From: Sycon ciliatum
Lineage: Eukaryota; Porifera; Calcarea; Leucosolenida; Sycettidae
Length of the DNA stretch: 64,000 nucleotides
Assembly (NCBI RefSeq): GCF_964019385.1
Contig: NC_088651.1
Coordinates: 3,935,237 to 3,999,236, forward strand
Reading direction: 5' to 3'
Below are positions 52,740 through 64,000 of the stretch, piece by piece (within the stretch, counting starts at the first letter, position 1; the number at the start of each line of letters is the position of its first letter). The position numbers and the translations under genes are program-made. The notes beneath the pieces are model-generated. The model saw only the letters and a program-made list of their open reading frames with translations, had not been told where the DNA came from and did not search any database.

Positions 52740-54843
52740 ATTGGCAATGTTCCAATTTAATAAAATGGAGATATCACAAAATCTTTATTTCCAGAATACA
52801 TGTAGGTGGAAAACGTTTTAGGAGGCATATCCTGGGTGGTAGTGGAGATACATGTACTAGTAGTCTACTGTCCTGCAAGGCATGGTTTAGGAAAAAACCC
52901 TGTAAATGGTTCCCGCTATGGCCCTGGAAATTTGGCTATTTTAGGGATGCAATTTAGTGATGTTTGGAGATGATGGCCATTGCTTTCCTGGGTGTAGCCA
53001 TGGCTCTATGTGGTGGTGATGTTAAGACTAGCCGCGTGAGGTAATGTTAGCATGGTGGTGGTTTGTTCTTAGCTCCATTGTGTACGCTGTACCAGCGCAC
53101 GGTTTTGGACCCAAAATTCAGTAATACTTTGGGCCCATTTCGAGGTGGTCCCCGGTTCGAAGGAGTCCGTAAGTTGTGCACCGTGCCCTTTTGCATGGTT
53201 GTTGCAGACAACACATCACGGGAGAAAATTTCAGAAAGCAATAATAAGATCCACATAAAAGATAGGGTGGGGGGGGGGAGGGGGCTGAGCCGGGGCACTG
53301 GTGAGACTGGTGAGACTCAAACATGACTGCAGAAGTCAGGAAAATAAGCGACAATAAGGAACAAACCAGATGCCATACTTGCAAGCGATAATGTTGAGCG
53401 AGAAATCATTTCTTGCCTATCTTGCTGCGCTCGGCCGGCGAGAAAAATATCTTCTTTTCTGTGAATATTGTGAAAATGTTGTTTCATTATGAGAACTGGG
53501 TTGCTTCCCTACGTGGGAGCTCCCGCTGCTCCCGTCGACTTGAATTCTGACTTGACCGACTCACGACTGTCATCCATGCTCTCCAGGCCAAACCATCACC
53601 AGGGATACAAACTTACTTAGACGCTCCGTCACCAGGGCAACAAACACGTCGTGAGCATCAGAGAGCAGTGCGAGAAAGTGTCGCTCGTGGCTGATTTCAT
53701 TATCGAGAACTTTATTCTCTTTACACGTGTGTGAGGATATCCAGGAGATATCATGAGGGGATATCATGAAAAATGAAAACGTAGATCTACGATTCAAATA
53801 TTATTTCTAAACAGTTTGCCACATCGCATATGACAATATAAACATGGTTGTGATCAAACTTTACCACGTGACCAAGGAATTACGGGTACACATTACTGTA
53901 CGGTAGTTCTCGCATCGCACAAGCAAATTAATGATTACACAATAATATGAAAGCTAACAGGATCGCTTTTTTAAATAAAAGAGCCTTCGCCGCAAGGCGT
54001 AGTCATCGCGCAGGAGAGCGACGGGCCTTGAGCGCATTCAAGCTGCGTGGAGACGGGAAATAGATGTCGATATTATTCAGAGCTGTTGTTCGTTGCGTCT
54101 CAGCGTGACGTTAGCACGATAAGCAATGCCAAGCCATCCATTAGGTCGACTGCAAAGTGGAGCATAGAGAGAAGAGAGAGTATGCATTGTTTCTGTTTCT
54201 CCCTTTTGTGTTTTATCTGAAGTTTTCCTTCAGCAGTGTTTCTGCTAGATATTTTCCGTAGCCCCATTTCACTTCGATTTCGGCTCATCCACCCTTCCAG
54301 TAAACTCCTCCGATAAGTATTCATTTACTTTTGGAGAATCCTTCAAATAAAGTCTAAATGGAAGAAAAAAATTGTCTACACATGCATTTACGCAAGAAGC
54401 ACTACCAGACAATTAGGACATGTGTCATAAGTGTTGGAGATAAGACGTCCTGTGCATCTGTTTCTATTTTTCGTCTCCTTGAGTGCATCTTGTTACAATC
54501 CCACTTAACAACGAATTAGAGGTGTTCAGACATTGTCCTGTGAACTTTTGCACAAAAGGTTCCTTAACTTGAAGAAAAAAGGTATTCCTGCACCGCAGTC
54601 AGGCAAACAGCCTACTTGGGAATTACTACTAGAGACGGACAAATATTTCCAGTAAAACGTCTGTGATTTTGTATCCAGCATGAATTGCCGACCACACTGT
54701 TACGCATGATGATATACCAATATCCTGATGTTTCGGGAGACTTATGAAAACCGTAACTTAAACCTTTCGCTATAATTATAGCGATTCTCAACTAAAATCA
54801 GCAATTCCATAGCATTGGAAACATGCGGAACTCGAGAACCTAC
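52740..54843. other. Intergenic region with repeat fragments
   Basis: A hammerhead family B fragment at 53504-53580 (GGGAGCTCCCGCTGCTCC, GACTTGAATTCTGACTTGAC) lacks the ribozyme. A run of G at 53270-53282. A SINE-like tail at 54094-54180 (GACGTTAGCACGATAAGC, CAAGCCATCCATTAGGT), also seen at 33065-33140 and 43085-43140. The last exon of kinase gene 4 should lie here, but I could not identify it. Confidence 0.5.
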
Positions 54844-59891
<5,048 letters not shown>

Positions 59892-60540
59892 AGATGAGTT
59901 TGGTTGCGAAAAAAATATTTATGCTTCATGGACATCCAGGCCTGACACATCAGAACCAGTACTAGCACTTAGAACACGGACGAAGGCGATCCTGGTTCCT
60001 CACCCACAACATGCGTACACCCCAGCTATACAAGTCATGTACATGTATGTATGATCCGTAAAATTAATGGTGTATGCCGCTCTGTGGCCGTATTAGTATT
60101 ACTATGGTTTGCAAACACAATGGCAGATACGCGTGTACTGTACCTGTGGTCCGATATCGCTCTTGGCGTACGACTGGATATCCCCAGCACACTGTCTGTT
60201 CGACCACCGCTAAAATGCACCATGGCGTTCACGGCCAGATTTTTTGATAGGCATAATGTATTATTATTATTATTATTATTATTATACTGTCTTCGCGTCA
60301 TAAATGTAGCAGCAGCATGGGGTAGGTAGAATTGGGCAAATATTCATGGGGTAGGTTTGCCCCCATCAAGAAACTTCTTCTGCTAATCAGGTGACAAATG
60401 GCAGGAAGCGGGATGAGACAAAAGTGGTGAGGTAGAATGGCGGTCTCAACAGACCATTGGGATTCCACCGCCGCTCGTAAAACCAGTGATACAACTGCAC
60501 AGGCACTGTAGTATTAAATGGGCGATTCGCTGATCACAGG

Positions 60541-60600
60541 TATGTGTGTGGTGGTGTGGGGGGGGGGGGGGTGGGGGGGGGGGTGGGAGGGGGGGGGGTA
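60541..60600 (+). repeat. Long G-rich run
   Basis: About 60 bases, mostly G, with runs of 9-13 G interrupted by single T or A. Strong G-quadruplex potential and prone to sequencing length error. A short (ATT)n lies at 60259-60282. Confidence 0.9.
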
Positions 60601-60699
60601 GCACTGTGTATGTACTGAAGTAATGTCTTACAGGTTCCAGTGTCTAGTGTAGGCAATATTTTGTGTGAGATACATATTATGGCAATATGTAGGACGTGT

Positions 60700-60800
60700 G
60701 GCAAGCTTACATTGTTTAATAAAGTAAGCCAAATGTCACTTCAGCTCGTTCTGCATATTGCCATATTAAAATTGTTGTCTCCTTGTCGAATATCTAAATA
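60700..60800 (+). mobile_element. PLE-1-type 3'/5' tandem-junction fragment
   Basis: TTCAGCTCGTTCTGCATATT then GCCATATTAAAATTGTTGTC and TCCTTGTCGAATATCTAAA. This is a PLE 3' end followed directly by the start of the next unit, as in the minus-strand PLE at 270-340. It records a junction-spanning template although no coding region survives. Confidence 0.7.
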
Positions 60801-60989
60801 CATATAATAAGTATTACTTGCAGGATTCTTCACAGCATGTCTGAAACACCGGTGCGACGCCTAGTAGGGCTCGAAGTTGTTAATCCACCTGCGTGTAATT
60901 CAGGCCACTAGAGATAGCTGTCTGGGGCCTAAAATTATGTTACTGGCGGAGAAGCGTATAGTATTGGAGTGGCTGTCTGTTCATAAATT

Positions 60990-61885
60990 AATGATTTCCC
61001 CTGTTACCCTTCGCTCGCAGGTCCTTGAGCTCACAGACTCGTCAAAGGCAGGATAAGGCATAGCCGGCCCTGGACTAGTGCATCAAACCCTTCACACACG
61101 CCAGTGCATTGCACACTGATACTATAATTATAGAGTACAATTGAGAATAAGGCTAGAGCTAAAACACCGCTTAGGCCAGAAGTGTGGCATTCAAAGTATA
61201 TTACAATACACAAATAAACTAGATTTGAAAGACATTATAAGGAATACGTGCGCCGTGTGCTAGTAGTACTGGTGTAGTGTGCGAATCTGATCTCGATCAG
61301 GTACGAGTTCTCGTACTCACTCTCGCTACGCACTGCTATGATATCCAGCAATCACCGACAAGGTGCTGTCCCCGGACTTTCCCATGGCTGTACAATCATG
61401 CTCTAGCGCTTCGTACCATGTTCGATCAAAGACGCTACCGCATAATTATACGCACATCGAAGAGAGGAACGGAAAGCGAAAAAATCGAGAGAAAAAAAAA
61501 GAAAGAATACTCGTGCGCTGTTGCGGAGCGATCGCGTCGAACAAGACAAACACCTTCAGAATAGGCTCAGAGAACGGGCGTACATAAGTCGCTTGTTTCA
61601 GCCTTTTGGACGATCTGCTACCGAACGCCTGTCTAGGGTTACTTGGACCGGGAATTGTTCCGCCGCCTTTGCTGCACCGAGAAACCAGCGAAGTTCTGAA
61701 TCACCCCAGCGTGTATTTCTGGCTGCTGGAGATAGAGTAGTGCCTGTGTCTGAAAAACACAATCCTGGCAGGAACAGCGTGGCTTTCTGTTCAAATATTT
61801 CACCTGTTCCCTTTCGCTCGTAGGTCCTTGATCTCACAGCCTCGTCGCAGGCTGGAGAAGGCATAGTCTACCCTGGAGTCGGGTG
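60990..61885 (+). repeat. Duplicated 5'-flanking segment upstream of kinase gene 5
   Basis: 60995-61070 (CCCTGTTACCCTTCGCTCGC, AGGTCCTTGAGCTCACAG) resembles 61800-61870 (CCTGTTCCCTTTCGCTCGT, AGGTCCTTGATCTCACAG), about 800 bp apart, both with CTGGAGA/AGGATAAGGCATAG. The second directly precedes the kinase gene 5 start, so it may be a duplicated leader exon or promoter part. Both have acceptor-like CGCTCGYAG. Confidence 0.6.
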
Positions 61886-61900
61886 TGACTACCACCTTTG

Positions 61901-62095
61901 ATGTCCAGCTCGGCTCCACGAGGATGGGAAACAGCTGATCGGCCCGTTCCTCTGCCACGTGCCGTGGTGGGTGACGTTCAGGATGTGGACGAAACGACGC
62001 ACACCATAGCTGGCAAACTGACGGTTGGCCCCGATCTTCTCGGCAGGGGCAGGTTCGGTACAGTGCGCCCGGTCACCATTCCCGGAATGGAAGTT
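61901..62095 (+). CDS. Protein kinase gene 5, first exon only
   Basis: From ATG at 61901, 65 codons to a donor (GTAAGT at 62096), phase 0 as in the other four genes. It contains VVGDVQDVDETTHTIAGKLT, then the Gly-loop GRGRFGTVRPVTIPGMEV. The segment IPGM before the donor is shared with genes 2, 3 and 4. No exon 2 (with the VAK lysine) was found in the remaining 1.9 kb. In gene 4 that intron is about 3 kb, so the gene may continue past the window edge. It is on the opposite strand from genes 2-4. Confidence 0.65.
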
Positions 62096-62212
62096 GTAAG
62101 TCTTTTTTTCATGCGCATGTGTAGAGGGAATTTTGATGCCGCTGTCGCTTTTCATCTGGTGCTGCCTGCTCACTTGAAATATCTTGCTTCCATTGGACAG
62201 TATTACATGTAG

Positions 62213-64000
62213 TAGAAGGGAACAAGCAGCGTTCTAGGGTCTGTCGTGATGAGCTACCAAATGGCACTAGAAGCCCAACGTTCACTTCATTAGACTTACT
62301 TACTTGTCCTTTCAATGAGGTTGCACACGTTTATAGAAGCGTTGCTGGATCAGGGATTGACCAATTTCTTATAACACTGCCAAATCTCAAATAGCTGGGA
62401 AACTGTATTGTTTTCACACACGATTAATGGAGGAGGCAGGCAAGGGGTGAGGGAGTAGAGTGGCGTGCTGTAAACTGTGAAAATGATACGTGAGTAATCA
62501 CACTGGTGTAAACTGTGAAAGGCTATGGGAATAATCCCATAATATAGGTTTGCAATAAGGCAAGGCTAAAATTCCACGTTACTCTATAGAGTGTAATGGC
62601 TATTGTATCCATCATCATACAACAACAACAAGTGTGTTTCATACTTCCTCCGTATTCAAAAACTTCGTGACTTTTTTTAAGTCTGCGCACAGCTCTGGAA
62701 TTGTTCCGTTTGACTTGGAATAACATCTGTGGCATTGTCTAACCTGTTTACAAGCTATATACAAAGAAAAAAGCAACTCAGACGAATGAGGTTGAGCTTA
62801 TTCAGAGTCTTCGTCGCTCCTGCCATTGTCACCTGACGCCGCATCACCAACAGTCGCTACTTCCGCTCGCATTTCGTTCAGATTCTTTTCAGCTGCAGTG
62901 ATGATCCGACGCGGGACTTTGGCTACATCCTCTTCATCTCCAGAGCTATGTACGAATCGGTGTCAACTATATTCAGTCGTTCCAACCCGCGACCTCCATT
63001 ATGCCGTGAAACCAGTCGTTCAAACACATCCACATGCTTCCCATTTTCTTGGCAGGGTAATCCTCTCAGCATTCTGCGACGGCTTCGAGGAGGTCCATGC
63101 GATTCCCCTAGACGACGACGGAGACGTCTAACTGGAGAGAGGCGAAGAAAGCCAGGTCGTCGACATTCCGATCCGGAGTCAGCGCTGGTTGCACGACGAC
63201 TGAAATGTTTCATCTTGCCGTGCGAGCGGAACCTATTTATGTTCTCACGTTGCATGTGTGGCTGTGCACTGCAAGTACCAGCCTGGCCAGTTTCATGGCA
63301 GTGAGTGCTGCGTGACTCCGTGCTCCAGCCGCGAGCTCCACTTCATCACGGTGTCAGTTTCGAGCAAGTAAGTGTTATTTTTTTCAATTGACTCTTGAGT
63401 TCCTGTCGGCAACGTCCTCACTCGCATGGCTTCCGTGGAGAATCTGTTCGGGATCAACCAAACCTACCTCAACCATGAATTTGGGTTGTCGATCACAGCC
63501 TTAGCGTGGTTCGTTGAGCGGTGTTCTTGCTCAAAACTACTGTTGAGAAAAGTCACGAAGTTTTTGTATATGGATGAAGAAGGAATTATAATTCTTCTTG
63601 CCTTCCGTTTTGGCTCATTCTATAGGGAGCACACCGTTCTAATGTTATCATGAAATAGCCTTTACTCGGCATAATATGATTGCCATTCCTTCTCGCATTC
63701 ACATTTAAAAATCTACTTCCTCCGCGTCATCGAAATTGTCGCAGTTTGACTTTTGACATAAAATGGGGTATTTACTCACCAGCACTCGTACCAGAGGCAA
63801 GGAATTGGACATAGGCGATAGTCATCAGTATAGGGTGACGGCAAAGTTCTATTTTCTGTTATTGGAAGCTGAGATCTTTGAACTAGACGCGATTTCTTCG
63901 CTGATGTCGCTGCGATGGTAATTTCGACTCGTTGAGATCAGTCAGGCGTTGCAGCCCGCACATTTCTCGTGCTTATGGCCATTCACTCAAGCCTCATCAC
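62213..64000. other. Right edge, unresolved exon-like segments
   Basis: On the minus strand near 62810-62945 a frame reads DEEDVAKVPRRIITAAEKNL then EMRAEVATVGD and ends SDEDSE-stop, after an AG acceptor. On plus near 63195-63365 a cysteine-rich frame (YLCSHVACVAVHCKYQ, GSECCVTPCSSREL) ends at a donor GTAAGT. Neither is recognised. A roughly 20-bp inverted pair, CAAAAACTTCGTGACTTTT (62651) and its complement (63548), hints at another MITE. No firm gene model. Confidence 0.25.

Noticed and set aside
62923-63255. Arg-rich minus-strand protein
   Set aside because: Open frame without recognisable motifs. Other frames of the same segment look equally coding, so no call is made.

Overview
This is a repeat-rich stretch of a eukaryotic, almost certainly metazoan, nuclear genome. 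Intron-split genes have canonical GT/AG junctions, there are tRNA-derived SINEs, several non-LTR retrotransposon clades, Penelope-like elements (PLEs), hAT and Mutator-like transposases, and many long (AAT)n tracts. No operons, ribosome-binding sites or prokaryotic genes are visible. The combination of GIY-YIG PLEs, this type of Mutator-like transposase and hammerhead-bearing repeats suggests an early-branching or marine invertebrate (sponge or cnidarian-like). That placement is inference.

Layout. 1-6.7 kb: a nest of three or more PLEs with reverse transcriptase and GIY-YIG nuclease, joined through inverted pseudo-LTR arms and (AAT)n tracts. 6.7-13.2 kb: an array of about ten near-identical 592-bp units, six on the minus strand and four on the plus strand, each carrying a complete type I hammerhead ribozyme (a retrozyme-like array). 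13.2-21 kb: two R2-like (restriction-like-endonuclease) LINE copies, one interrupted by a minus-strand CR1/Jockey-like LINE, a second minus LINE 3' end and PLE fragments. 21.3-22.0 kb: a PLE remnant whose hammerhead has a covarying core. 25.0-28.1 kb: an intact five-exon protein kinase gene. 28.1-33 kb: a mosaic of minisatellites, foldback elements and SINEs. 33.6-36.9, 48.0-51.3 and 54.8-59.9 kb: three more paralogous kinase genes on the minus strand. At 61.9 kb the first exon of a fifth lies on the plus strand. Between them sit a broken hAT transposase (38 kb), a PLE palindrome (40 kb) and a Mutator-like transposase (44-45.8 kb) between two identical 1547-bp direct repeats.

Two themes stand out. 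First, more than twenty hammerhead ribozymes of several sequence families occur in one window: in the pseudo-LTRs of PLEs, and in at least four non-autonomous repeat families that encode no protein. Many of these elements abut (AAT)n tracts, as the PLEs do, which fits a shared PLE-driven mobilisation route for self-cleaving RNAs. Second, the kinase cluster is a tandemly expanded family with a fixed exon plan. Its third exon is 186 nt in all four genes, and an intron splits the HRD arginine codon. That arginine is lost in every member (HAD, HGD, HSD, HSD), while the Gly-loop, lysine, catalytic Asp, Asn and DFG are kept. All assignments are from reading the sequence; no database search was possible.
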